Assembly: GCF_009827595.1 (NCBI RefSeq)
Contig: NZ_WTYT01000004.1
Span: 319,317 to 383,316 of the forward strand
DNA: 64,000 nt
Reading direction: 5' to 3'
Source: Altericroceibacterium endophyticum
GTDB lineage: Bacteria; Pseudomonadota; Alphaproteobacteria; Sphingomonadales; Sphingomonadaceae
In this document: piece by piece, positions 53,485-61,644 of the stretch
Numbering within the stretch: the first letter of the stretch is position 1
Layout of the letters: every line of letters starts with the position of its first letter
Notes under the pieces: model-generated
The model's input: only the letters and a program-made list of their open reading frames with translations
Databases searched by the model: none
What the model was told of the DNA's origin: nothing
Position numbers and translations under genes: made by a program

Positions 53485-53939
53485 CTCACACTCTCCTCTC
53501 CACATTCACCGACCAAGCGCAGTTTAGGCTTATCCCAGTCGCGGCGGTATATTGCGTTGTTGGAGTTGAGCTGGAGGCAGGCGAGGTTTTCGCCGCCGAC
53601 ATATAGATGCGCCAGTGTGCGGCCGTAGTGGTCTTTGCCGTGGCGTTCGATATGCAGCGGGCCGCGTTTCATGGCGGCGCGTAGGTTGTCGGTGGATTGC
53701 TCCGGATCGCCCGGCGCGCAATTGCGGCCAGGGCGGCAATGGCCGGGCATTTCGGGCGCGTCTATGCCGAGCAAGCGAACCCTTTCATCGCCGCAGCGAA
53801 TGGTATCGCCATCGGTCACCTTGCAGCCGGAAATCTCGGGCAAATCCACACGTTCACCAGAGACTTCCCCTGCCTGACCACACCCTGCGCACAACGTGGC
53901 CGCAGCTACGCAAATCATCTTTCCCATATTCATGCGCAC
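53481..53939 (-). CDS. SNase-like thermonuclease lipoprotein
   Basis: 152 residues. Lipoprotein signal with lipobox LCAGC. Staphylococcal-nuclease fold: VTDGDTIRCG (Ca/catalytic Asp), VRLLGIDAPEMPG (catalytic Arg and Asp), ERHGKDHYGRTLAHLYV (second catalytic Arg). C-terminal basic tail. A membrane-tethered nuclease in the periplasm could destroy incoming phage DNA (inference) or scavenge nucleotides. Followed by a coupled secreted protein. Confidence 0.82.
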   Translation of the reverse strand: MRMNMGKMICVAAATLCAGCGQAGEVSGERVDLPEISGCKVTDGDTIRCGDERVRLLGIDAPEMPGHCRPGRNCAPGDPEQSTDNLRAAMKRGPLHIERHGKDHYGRTLAHLYVGGENLACLQLNSNNAIYRRDWDKPKLRLVGECGEESVR

Positions 53940-53971
53940 TCGATATGCGCAGGAGAACGAAAAGGGAATAT

Positions 53972-54526
53972 CTACCCTTCGGATTTATCAGTTGGCTGTG
54001 TTAATCCAAGCTCTTCCGCTGTTGCGCCCGCATTCATCGCAGCGAGAACCAATGCAGCTTCACACGCAGCGATGCCCTGTGCCGCATCGTTGGCAGCATT
54101 TTGCATTTCAGCTTTGTGAGAGATTTTGTCGGGTTCATTTAGTGCATCCACCATGGCATCCGCAGAAGCCCACTTCGCCAAATAGGCGTTGGAGCATACC
54201 TCCGCTGCATCCTCGAACTGCTTGTGCACCGTATTACCAACGCTGGCCGGGATAGGAATTTCTTTAATATCTTTATGCGTGCTCAGACAGATACGAGCCA
54301 TGGCTGTTGCCGCATTGAAGAACGCGACATCGCCATCTTGCGCCGCACTTCCGAGATTTTTGCCTGCCTGATCGCAGGGCACCAGCTTGGTCGACAAGTG
54401 CTGAAAATACTCGATTGCATCAACCTTAGCCGTAGCGCTTGGCTCTTCTGGAATTTCCTTTTCATTGGAACCACAGGCAGCGAGGGACAAGCACAGCGCC
54501 AGCCCCGACAGGCATTTCAAATTCAT
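53972..54526 (-). CDS. lipoprotein moron
   Basis: 184 residues. Signal peptide with lipobox LSLAAC. Helical, Ala-rich mature part with four Cys that could form two disulfides. Upstream of the nuclease lipoprotein by 33 nt, forming a three-gene secreted unit between D and the repressor. No family recognised. Confidence 0.65.
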   Translation of the reverse strand: MNLKCLSGLALCLSLAACGSNEKEIPEEPSATAKVDAIEYFQHLSTKLVPCDQAGKNLGSAAQDGDVAFFNAATAMARICLSTHKDIKEIPIPASVGNTVHKQFEDAAEVCSNAYLAKWASADAMVDALNEPDKISHKAEMQNAANDAAQGIAACEAALVLAAMNAGATAEELGLTQPTDKSEG

Positions 54527-54544
54527 CTTCCCCCCATTTTTATT

Positions 54545-55201
54545 TTACATTTTGCGAACAATTCCGACCAGGCGGCCGAGGATGTGGAGTTCGCCATCAT
54601 AGGCCATTTCTGGTGGTATGGCCTGATTGTCGGATAGGATTTTGACGCCCTCCGGTGTGGCGCGGAGGCGTTTGATCATGCCGGAGCCTGCATAGGCGAC
54701 CGCCCAGATCTTATCTGACATGGTCATGTTCTTTTGCGAGGTGTCTATCAGCAGCAAATCGCTGTCGAGGATCGTGGGCATCATGCTGTCGCCCGACCCT
54801 TGCGCGAAATAGACATCCTCTGGGTTTGCTGAAGTGTAATGGCGTAGCCAGTCGCGGCTGAAATGGCGGACTTGCTTGGTTACCGGGACTTCGAGTTCCG
54901 TTGCCCCCAATCCAAAGCGAAGGTCGATCTCCTGCACTTCGACAAGGTCAAGCTGATCGGCAAGCGCCTGCGGCGAAATAGCAGGTAACGCCCCTGCATC
55001 GGGATCGTCCGTTTCTCCGGTCAGATACTCTCCAGTGGTTCCGAGAGCCCTGGCAATCTTGTGAAGATGCGAGGAACCGGAGCTTATTCCAGATTCCAGT
55101 TTGCCTATCGTCGCTTGGGAAAGGCCGACAAGTTTCGCAAGCTGGGTTTGCGAAAGTTCTCGTGCCTTACGTAATTCAGCGATTCTCTCACCAGTGCGCA
55201 T
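54545..55201 (-). CDS. CI-like repressor (XRE HTH + S24 peptidase)
   Basis: 218 residues. Residues 1-60 are an XRE HTH (LSQTQLAKLVGLSQATIGKL). The C-terminal half is a LexA/CI-type domain: FAQGSGDSMMPTILDSDLLL holds the nucleophilic Ser, and WAVAYAGSGMIKRL the catalytic Lys. So the lysogenic state should be released by RecA-stimulated self-cleavage on DNA damage, unlike P2's non-inducible repressor. Divergent from the Cro-like gene. Confidence 0.9.
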   Translation of the reverse strand: MRTGERIAELRKARELSQTQLAKLVGLSQATIGKLESGISSGSSHLHKIARALGTTGEYLTGETDDPDAGALPAISPQALADQLDLVEVQEIDLRFGLGATELEVPVTKQVRHFSRDWLRHYTSANPEDVYFAQGSGDSMMPTILDSDLLLIDTSQKNMTMSDKIWAVAYAGSGMIKRLRATPEGVKILSDNQAIPPEMAYDGELHILGRLVGIVRKM

Positions 55202-55212
55202 TAAAACACCCT

Positions 55213-55226
55213 ATTCCAAAGGGAAT
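55213..55226. promoter_or_regulatory. repressor operator 1, ATTC-N6-GAAT
   Basis: ATTCCAAAGGGAAT, 12 nt upstream of the repressor ATG. It shares the ATTC-N6-GAAT core with the second site. Confidence 0.6.
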
Positions 55227-55249
55227 TATCTGGAACCATCGATATGCCC

Positions 55250-55278
55250 TTGACATAATTATTCTGATTGGAATAATT
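55250..55278 (+). promoter_or_regulatory. Cro-like gene promoter overlapping operator 2
   Basis: TTGACA (55250-55255) and ATAATT (55273-55278) are 17 nt apart. An inverted repeat AATTATTC-N6-GAATAATT (55257-55278) with perfect 8-nt arms fills the spacer and -10. The start ATG (55285) is only 6 nt after the -10, so the transcript may be leaderless. Confidence 0.6.
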
Positions 55279-55284
55279 GGCGGC

Positions 55285-55614
55285 ATGGAACACCAAATCA
55301 CCCCATTCGAAGCGCTGAAGCGCGCATGTGAAGTAGCAGGTGGCCAATCTGCTCTCGGTCGGATCTGTGGCGTCGGACAACCTGCCGTGTGGAAATGGCT
55401 ACAGTCTGCCAAGCGCCTGCCTGCTGAGCATGTGCTGAAGGTGGAGGCGGAAACCGGCGTCTCGCGTCACTTCCTCCGCCCTGACATTTACCCCCGCGAA
55501 TTGGCCGCACCGCCTCTCTCCGATCATACTTCGCTCTGCGGCCCGATCTTATCGGCACGCCGCATGGCCGGACACGGCAATAGATCCGTAACTTTGGACG
55601 AGAGCGCAGCCTGA
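55285..55614 (+). CDS. Cro-like regulator (YdaS-type HTH)
   Basis: 109 residues from ATG 55285; the longer frame from 55162 crosses the operators and is rejected. HTH: ALKRACEVAGGQSALGRICG followed by VGQPAVWKWLQ, as in YdaS/Cro-type proteins that face a CI repressor. First gene of the rightward early operon. Confidence 0.78.
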   Translation: MEHQITPFEALKRACEVAGGQSALGRICGVGQPAVWKWLQSAKRLPAEHVLKVEAETGVSRHFLRPDIYPRELAAPPLSDHTSLCGPILSARRMAGHGNRSVTLDESAA

Positions 55615-55823
55615 TGAACGCGCTTCGTCACGACTTTCCCATTCTCGACAGCGAGCCGGTTGATCCTGAAATAGCGGAATTGCAGCGTCAGCTAGCCGTA
55701 TCAAAGCGCTGGGCTCGGCTGCTGGAGCGCGCGTCGCTGGGAATGGCGCTCGCTATGCTGGCGGTCACCCTGCCGATCATCATCTGGAACATATATCGCG
55801 GCTTTTCGGCAGGTGCCTCGTGA
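55614..55823 (+). CDS. small single-span membrane protein
   Basis: 69 residues. ATG overlaps the upstream TGA by one base. Coiled N-terminal half (IAELQRQLAVSKRWARLLER) and one membrane segment (LGMALAMLAVTLPIIIWNIY). Early operon; role unknown. Confidence 0.6.
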   Translation: MNALRHDFPILDSEPVDPEIAELQRQLAVSKRWARLLERASLGMALAMLAVTLPIIIWNIYRGFSAGAS

Positions 55824-55921
55824 ACGCTCGTGAATGCCTGTGCATGGGCCTGTCTGTGGTCAGCGGCGCACTTCTGGGCTGGGCCATTCTCTTCTCTATC
55901 GCGCTGGATGCTTCCCTATGA
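55820..55921 (+). CDS. 33-residue membrane peptide
   Basis: GTG start overlaps the previous stop by 4 bases, and its TGA overlaps the next ATG by 4. One hydrophobic segment (GLSVVSGALLGWAILFSIAL). Supported mainly by the tight overlaps on both sides. Confidence 0.5.
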   Translation: MNARECLCMGLSVVSGALLGWAILFSIALDASL

Positions 55922-56382
55922 CCTTGCCCCGCCGCCCTGCCACCTTTGCCCGCGCTCTGGCGCAGATTGCCGATCTGCTGGGCTGGGATGGCTGCGCCGC
56001 CGTGCTGGAAAAGTCGGAAAGCCATGTCCGCAAGCTGGGTGCGCCTGATACCGAGCGCGAAATCTCGCTGCGCGATGCCTTGCGTCTCGATGCTGCATGG
56101 CGGCGCGCTGGCGGTGAAGGCGCGCCGCTGCTGGAATGCTACGCGATCAAGCTGGATATGGGCGCCCCGACAGAGCCAGCGACGCCAGACTGCATGGTGC
56201 GCGGCGCTGGCGATGCCGCAAAGGAAAGCGGCGAAGCGATTGCCGCCGCCCTCGCCCTTGCTGGCAATGCGCAAAACCCATCCGCTCGCACCACTGCCGT
56301 GCGGGAGATTGAGGAGGCGATCAATTCGCTTTCCCGTTTGCTCACCCGCATATCGATTACTGAGGAGGGCACGTGCCCGTGA
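55918..56382 (+). CDS. early phage protein, possible CII-like regulator
   Basis: 154 residues from ATG 55918 (frame open from 55834 but inside the neighbours). ATFARALAQIADLLGWDGCA and EREISLRDALRLDAAWRRAG are helical, with a weak resemblance to P2-type regulatory proteins. The C-terminal half is Ala-rich helix. Between the Cro-like gene and the Ogr-like activator. Low certainty on role. Confidence 0.6.
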   Translation: MTLPRRPATFARALAQIADLLGWDGCAAVLEKSESHVRKLGAPDTEREISLRDALRLDAAWRRAGGEGAPLLECYAIKLDMGAPTEPATPDCMVRGAGDAAKESGEAIAAALALAGNAQNPSARTTAVREIEEAINSLSRLLTRISITEEGTCP

Positions 56383-56714
56383 ATATGCAAACCAAACTCT
56401 CTGTGCCCGGTCGGCCGGTTTACCGCGAACATTCGGGCAAATCCCCGCTTGTCCGCTGCCCCACCTGCGGCGCGCGTGCCAAAAGCCGGACCAGCGCGGA
56501 GATTACCCCCACTTACCGCGAGCTGCGCTATTCCTGCTCTGACGTCGAATGCGGCATGACCTGGGTGGCGGGCCTCGCCTTTGTGCGGGAACTGTCGCCC
56601 AGCGGTTTTGGCACCGGCTTTCGAGAGGATAAGCCCGAACCGCGCCGGATGCCCGGCCATGAATTCGGCCAGCTTCCGCTGAATGATACTCTGGAGCGCC
56701 AGCCCAGCGGCTGA
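56373..56714 (+). CDS. ogr: Ogr/Delta-like zinc-finger late activator
   Basis: 113 residues from GTG 56373 (GTG 56379 or ATG 56385 also fit the AGGAGG). The Ogr/Delta core is clear: VRCPTCGARAKSRTSAEITP, YSCSDVECGMTWVAGLAFV, i.e. CxxC...CxxxxC zinc site and the aromatic tail. The family turns on P2 late operons by binding dyads upstream of late promoters. N- and C-terminal extensions make it longer than P2 Ogr (72). The likely target sites are the TTGT-N13-ACAA dyads. Confidence 0.82.
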   Translation: MPVNMQTKLSVPGRPVYREHSGKSPLVRCPTCGARAKSRTSAEITPTYRELRYSCSDVECGMTWVAGLAFVRELSPSGFGTGFREDKPEPRRMPGHEFGQLPLNDTLERQPSG

Positions 56715-56812
56715 TCACCTCCGCGCCCTAACCCTTTCCGAAACCGACGCAACGCCTCGCTGGCCTCAACCAGCGAACCCTTTCTTGCACCCTTTTTAGA
56801 CTGGCCCGCTCG

Positions 56813-59578
56813 ATGGACGACAAGCTCCGCCAAGACATACTCGCCCGGCTGCAGCGGGATTATAAATTCCGCTCCACCAGCGGCCCGTGGATGCGCGGTG
56901 GCCGCTGCCCGGATTGCCGGGGCAAGGAACTCTATATCAGCACCGAAAAGCCATGGGTGCTGCGCTGTGGGCGGGAAAACAAATGCGGCCATGAATGGTC
57001 CACCCGCGATCTCTATAGTGAATTGTTCGACAATTGGTCCGACCGGCACCCGCAGCGGCCCGATGATCCCCACGCCGCCGCGAAAGCCTATCTGCGCGAC
57101 GCGCGCGGGCTGAATGTCGTGAAACTGGCCGGGGCTTTCTCTCAGGAGAATTACTTCGACCGGAAGGCCAATGCCGGGTCTGCCACGGTGCGCTTCCAGA
57201 TGCCCGAAGGCGGATGGTGGGAAAGGCTGATCGACCGGCCCCACCGTTTCGGGAAGAAGAAAGCCAATATCAAATATGGCTACAGCTTCCGGGGGCATGC
57301 CTGGCAACACCCATCGCTTTCCATGGAGGATCTGGCCACGGCCAGCGAGATCTGGATTGCCGAGGGGATCTTCGACGCGGTCGCTCTGGCCGAAGCTTTC
57401 GAAAGTGAAAGACCCGGTGCCCGTGCGGTCTCCTCAATCTCGACCAATAACTATCCGGCAAAGTGGCTGGAGGCACTGGCAGAAGCCGTGGCTGCGCGCG
57501 GAACCAGCGCCCGCCGCCCGGTGCTGGTCTTTGCCTTCGACGTCGGCCCCGCCGGTGTGCGCTACGCCCGGCGATGGGTCGATCAGGCGCGGCAGGATGG
57601 CTGGACAGCGCGCGCGGCGCAGGTGCGGCCCGATGGCGAAGGCACGAAGCTGGACTGGAACGATTTGCACCAGCGCGGAATGCTGGAGGCCGAACAGCTC
57701 GACGCCTATCTCGAAAATGGCGACATCACGACCGCGGAAAACGCGGCGGAGAAAGCCTTCCTGCTCTATCGCCGATCGCGCCGGGCCGAATTCCCGCTGA
57801 CCTTCAAAAGCCGCCAGCTTTGGGCACGCTTTGCGGCAGAGCGGATTAACGAACTGATCCAGTCCTATGGGGAGGATAAAACTCTCGCGGCGCTCTCCAA
57901 TGAAGAAAAATGGGACCGCGCCGCGCGTGAAGCGGTCGAAATTACAGAGATCGCCAACTGCACATTCCGCGCGCTCTATTTCCAGCGTGATGCGGCCCTG
58001 AATGACAGCACCTATTATCTGCGCATCGACTTTCCGGGGAAGCAGGACACGGTGAAGGCCAACTTCCCCGGCCCAGCCATGGCTGGCGGCGGGGAATTCA
58101 AGAAACGGCTGATCTCGGTCGCGCCCGGCGCAATCTATACCGGCTCCACATGGCAGCTCGACAAGCTGATGGAGCGGCAGCTCGATGGCATCCGCACTGT
58201 CGATGCGCTCTATTTCTCCGGCTATTCGATCGAACACAACGCCTGGATGTTTGACGATATTGCCGTCACCGATGGCCGCGTCGTTCCCCTGAATGACGAA
58301 GACTACTTTGAAATCGGCAAAGTCGGGGTGAAGCCTACCGGGGCAACCGGCGAATTCGCGATCGATTATGATCCGAACCATGCCGATTACAGCTGGTGGC
58401 CGGATCTTTATGCGTCCTTCGGCCCGCTCGGCCTCGTCTCGCTCGCTTATTGGCTGCTCTCGCTCTTTGCCGAACAGGTCCGGCGCGACCAGCAAAGCCT
58501 CGGTTTTCTGGAGATATCGGGTGAACCGGGGTCCGGTAAATCGACGCTGCTGATGTTCCTTTGGAAACTAGTCGGTCGGCGGCACAATTATGAAGGCTTC
58601 GATCCCGCCAGCGCCACCGCTGCCGGCATTGCCCGCGAACTGGTCAAATATGGCAATCTGCCGGTGGTCTTTCTGGAAGGGGACCGGAAGAAAGATCAGC
58701 CCTCCACCCGCAAATTCGACTGGTCGGAACTCAAGAAGATCTACAACGGCCATTCGCCCCGCACGCGCGGCATCGCCAATGGCGGCACCGACACATTCAG
58801 CCCGCCTTTTCGCGGCGCGCTGGTGATCGCACAGAATGATCCGATCCGTGAAGCGGAAGAGGCGGTGCTCGAACGCATCATGCCGTTGAAGGTCGATAAG
58901 AGCCGCTTTTCGCCAGAGGGTAAGGCTGCCGGCAACCGGCTGAAACGGCACGATGTTGAAGACGTTTCGCATTGGATGATCGCCATGATCCGGCAGGAGC
59001 GGCAGATCATCGACCATTATCATGCGCGCTTCACCCATCATGAAGATCGACTGCTCGCCCATCCCGAAGTGCAGAATGACCGGCTTGCCTTCAACCATGC
59101 GCAGCTCGCCGCCGCGCTCGACTGTCTGGCGCAGGCAATGGTGGTGGATGGGAAAGCGACGATCAGTCCGGCCGAGCTGAATGACGGCCACCAGTTGATC
59201 GAGCAAATGTGCCTGGCACAGCATGGCGCTCTGGGTGCGGATCATCCCATCATCGCGCAGTTCTGGGAAAGCTTCGATTATCTCGATCAGAAAATGACCG
59301 AGGGGAAGAGCGAGGCGGAATGCGCCGGGCTCAATCACCACCGCAAACAGGCGCAAGGCCTGATCGCGCTCAGCATGCCCGAGGTTGAACAGGCCTTCGC
59401 CCATTACCGCATGACGATCCCCGGCGCCTCCATGCTTGAGCTGAAGAAAATGCTGCCCACCAGCAAAGCCCGCAAATTCATCCGCTCCGGGCAGGTCAAC
59501 TGCCGCGACGGGCGCAACCGCCATTGCTGGATTTTCCAGTGTGATCCCCAGACCAAGACTGAAGGACTGCCGATATGA
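56813..59578 (+). CDS. phage primase-helicase (Toprim + ATPase)
   Basis: 921 residues. N-terminal zinc-binding domain (GRCPDCRGKELY, LRCGRENKCGHEW), Toprim domain (IWIAEGIFDAVALAEAFES, VFAFDVGPAG), and a C-terminal AAA/SF3-like ATPase with Walker A EISGEPGSGKSTLL and FLEGD. Fills the replication role of P2 gpA, but by a primase-helicase mode, so replication is probably theta rather than rolling circle (inference). Overlaps the GapR-like gene by 4 bases. Confidence 0.87.
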   Translation: MDDKLRQDILARLQRDYKFRSTSGPWMRGGRCPDCRGKELYISTEKPWVLRCGRENKCGHEWSTRDLYSELFDNWSDRHPQRPDDPHAAAKAYLRDARGLNVVKLAGAFSQENYFDRKANAGSATVRFQMPEGGWWERLIDRPHRFGKKKANIKYGYSFRGHAWQHPSLSMEDLATASEIWIAEGIFDAVALAEAFESERPGARAVSSISTNNYPAKWLEALAEAVAARGTSARRPVLVFAFDVGPAGVRYARRWVDQARQDGWTARAAQVRPDGEGTKLDWNDLHQRGMLEAEQLDAYLENGDITTAENAAEKAFLLYRRSRRAEFPLTFKSRQLWARFAAERINELIQSYGEDKTLAALSNEEKWDRAAREAVEITEIANCTFRALYFQRDAALNDSTYYLRIDFPGKQDTVKANFPGPAMAGGGEFKKRLISVAPGAIYTGSTWQLDKLMERQLDGIRTVDALYFSGYSIEHNAWMFDDIAVTDGRVVPLNDEDYFEIGKVGVKPTGATGEFAIDYDPNHADYSWWPDLYASFGPLGLVSLAYWLLSLFAEQVRRDQQSLGFLEISGEPGSGKSTLLMFLWKLVGRRHNYEGFDPASATAAGIARELVKYGNLPVVFLEGDRKKDQPSTRKFDWSELKKIYNGHSPRTRGIANGGTDTFSPPFRGALVIAQNDPIREAEEAVLERIMPLKVDKSRFSPEGKAAGNRLKRHDVEDVSHWMIAMIRQERQIIDHYHARFTHHEDRLLAHPEVQNDRLAFNHAQLAAALDCLAQAMVVDGKATISPAELNDGHQLIEQMCLAQHGALGADHPIIAQFWESFDYLDQKMTEGKSEAECAGLNHHRKQAQGLIALSMPEVEQAFAHYRMTIPGASMLELKKMLPTSKARKFIRSGQVNCRDGRNRHCWIFQCDPQTKTEGLPI

Positions 59579-59961
59579 CGGCCACCGAAACTGAAACGCG
59601 GCCCATGGGCCTCGTCCCCGTCACCGATGGCATGGGCGGCATTCGCCATGAATTCCGCGCCCTGCCCCCTGAAAAGCCCAAATCCGCGCGCAAGACACGC
59701 ACCGCGCCCGATCCGATCGATGCCAATCCGGACAGCGCCGCGCAGCAGCTCAAGCAGCTGATCGAACGGCTAGAGCGGCTCGAAGAGGAAAAGCGCGGCA
59801 TCGCTGACGATATCAAGGAAGTGAAATCGGAAGCGAAAGCGCTCGGCTATGACGTGAAAACCATCACCGCGATCATCGCCATGCGCAAACTCTCACCCGA
59901 TGTCCGGCAGGAAGCTGAGGCAATTCTCGATACCTACAAGACCGCGCTGGGGATCGTATGA
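59575..59961 (+). CDS. GapR/DUF2312-family DNA-binding protein
   Basis: 128 residues. The C-terminal ~75 residues are the DUF2312 fold: LKQLIERLERLEEEKRGIAD, DIKEVKSEAKALGYDVKTIT, then LSPDVRQEAEAILDTYKTAL. The N-terminal ~50 residues are a basic extension absent from chromosomal GapR. GapR binds over-twisted DNA ahead of forks and helps topoisomerases (knowledge from Caulobacter). Coupled to the primase-helicase, so it may serve phage replication. Confidence 0.85.
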   Translation: MTATETETRPMGLVPVTDGMGGIRHEFRALPPEKPKSARKTRTAPDPIDANPDSAAQQLKQLIERLERLEEEKRGIADDIKEVKSEAKALGYDVKTITAIIAMRKLSPDVRQEAEAILDTYKTALGIV

Positions 59962-60482
59962 TGCAGGACTGGAGCCATCCCGCTTTCGAAAACCCGGATT
60001 GCGCCATCTGGAATGATGATGAAATCGCCGCCGAAGCCCGCGCCGCTTTCGATCGCCGCCGCGAGACCTATCCCGGCCTGATCAAGGCGGGCCGGATCAC
60101 GGTGGCAGAGGCGCGGCAGGATACCGAAGGCTGGCGCGCGATCGCCCGCGACTGGCAATGGATCGCCTTCGGCCAGGGCACGCCCGAGACCACGGCCACG
60201 CTCGATCTGCGGATTACCGCGCTGGATACCGCGATCGCCCGCTGGCTCGATATGGTCATCGATCACGGCCTCCCGCCCACGGAGGAAGAAGCCACACAGG
60301 GCGGCTTGCTCTGCGCCATGCGCTGGTGGGCAGAACGCGAAAAGCCTCCTTGGATGGCCTTCCACCATATCCGCTGGACCTCCGCCATCGGCCACGATTG
60401 GCGCCGGGAAAACGGATACCCGACACGCGGCGAATTGCTCGCCGGCTCCTCCAAATCCCCACCTGTGAAAGATGCCGCATGA
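59958..60482 (+). CDS. hypothetical early phage protein
   Basis: 174 residues; ATG overlaps the GapR-like stop by 4 bases. Rich in Trp and charged residues (GWRAIARDWQWIAFGQG, MRWWAEREKPPWMAFHHIRW). No family recognised. Part of the replication operon and coupled to AlpA downstream by 4 bases. Confidence 0.6.
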   Translation: MMQDWSHPAFENPDCAIWNDDEIAAEARAAFDRRRETYPGLIKAGRITVAEARQDTEGWRAIARDWQWIAFGQGTPETTATLDLRITALDTAIARWLDMVIDHGLPPTEEEATQGGLLCAMRWWAEREKPPWMAFHHIRWTSAIGHDWRRENGYPTRGELLAGSSKSPPVKDAA

Positions 60483-60667
60483 CCACTCAGCCCAAAGACC
60501 GCCTGCTCACGATCCGCGAAGTGATGCAACGCACCTCGCTTTCCCGCTCCTATGTCTATCACCTGGTCAAACAGGGCGACTTCCCCGAACCAATCAAACT
60601 CGGCCCCAAATGCACCCGCTGGTCCGAACGCGCTCTCGATCAATGGCTGCAGGAAAAGCTGTCTTAA
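60479..60667 (+). CDS. AlpA-family regulator/excisionase
   Basis: 62 residues from ATG 60479. MerR-like winged helix: LLTIREVMQRTSLSRSYVYH, LVKQGDFPEPIKLG, TRWSERALDQWLQ. AlpA proteins control P4-type integrases and excision. The integrase gene lies ~1 kb downstream, convergent. Confidence 0.88.
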   Translation: MTTQPKDRLLTIREVMQRTSLSRSYVYHLVKQGDFPEPIKLGPKCTRWSERALDQWLQEKLS

Positions 60668-60815
60668 TGAAATTGGAATCAGGCGGCCTAGAGATTGGTC
60701 TGCTTTCAGCAGATCAATCCGCCGGCTCGAACGGCAGGAAATCGTGGGAAGCGGACAATCTCAATCCGCCAAATTTTGGGACGCTCTTGGAGAAGATATC
60801 AGTGGCTTCTGGAAT

Positions 60816-61484
60816 TTAGGTCGCACTTGTCGCAAGTCCAACAATAAACTGCAGAAGGCTCAGCGCCGCCAACGAGGCAGTTACGGTCGGGTGATTGAGT
60901 AGTCGAATGATTTCCGGCCAAGGGACATTGGGCGCTTCCAACAGAATTATCACTGCCTCTACGCGCTTACAGGCGTCTGTCCGTGTTTGAACATCTGCGT
61001 CAGATTGCATTATGGCCGATTGCAGGGCCTTAGTTCGCTCGCGGATGATCGCGGCGTCAATCGGACTCACGCTTTTTGCCAGCCCTGTCCAATTGGTGCT
61101 GTCGATCTTCTTTTGAAGTTCTCGACGCTCGACGTCAGACACCGCTTTTTCGTCAGTCTCCTCCGCATGGACATATCGAGGATAAAGGTAGTCATACCTC
61201 GGATGGTTCAAGGCATCGGGGGAAGCTTGATAGTATCTTTGTTGATCAGTGTCTGAAGTCTTCGCTTCGAGCAATCCATCGGACGACATGCGTTCCAAAA
61301 TCGCGCTTAAGGCCCCCTTTTCCTCAAGCGTCTGAAGCTTCTCAAAAAACGCACCTCGCCAGCCACTTGTGCGACTCACTTGCTCGAAAATTGCATCAAT
61401 CGGTTGCGCACCTCGAGCAGCCCATTCATCATTGATGAAATATCGGAGGAGCAGACGCTCCATGTCTTCGTCCGATGAATTCAT
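60816..61484 (-). CDS. hypothetical tail-anchored moron protein
   Basis: 222 residues from ATG 61484 (ATG 61499 possible). Helical, acidic, with an apparent winged-helix-like part (KLQTLEEKGALSAILERMSS) and a C-terminal hydrophobic segment (LAALSLLQFIVGLATSAT). AT-richer than neighbours, antisense to the early operon. Position between alpA and int is a common place for phage-exclusion genes. Confidence 0.55.
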   Translation of the reverse strand: MNSSDEDMERLLLRYFINDEWAARGAQPIDAIFEQVSRTSGWRGAFFEKLQTLEEKGALSAILERMSSDGLLEAKTSDTDQQRYYQASPDALNHPRYDYLYPRYVHAEETDEKAVSDVERRELQKKIDSTNWTGLAKSVSPIDAAIIRERTKALQSAIMQSDADVQTRTDACKRVEAVIILLEAPNVPWPEIIRLLNHPTVTASLAALSLLQFIVGLATSAT

Positions 61485-61644
61485 CCTAGCATCGCCCAAA
61501 CTTCATAAAAAGATATAAGCTGTGAATGGCGGCAGCCTACCGCTTTCCGCAACGTCCGCAATTGGGTCGTGTGCAGAACAGCAGCTTTTCAGAAGAAAAC
61601 TGGCAAAGCTGCCACTTCCTGCAACCGCCAGGCTATTTCGAACC

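Noticed and set aside
56528-57310. 260-codon minus-strand frame over the Ogr-like and primase genes
   Set aside because: Antisense to two genes with clear motifs.
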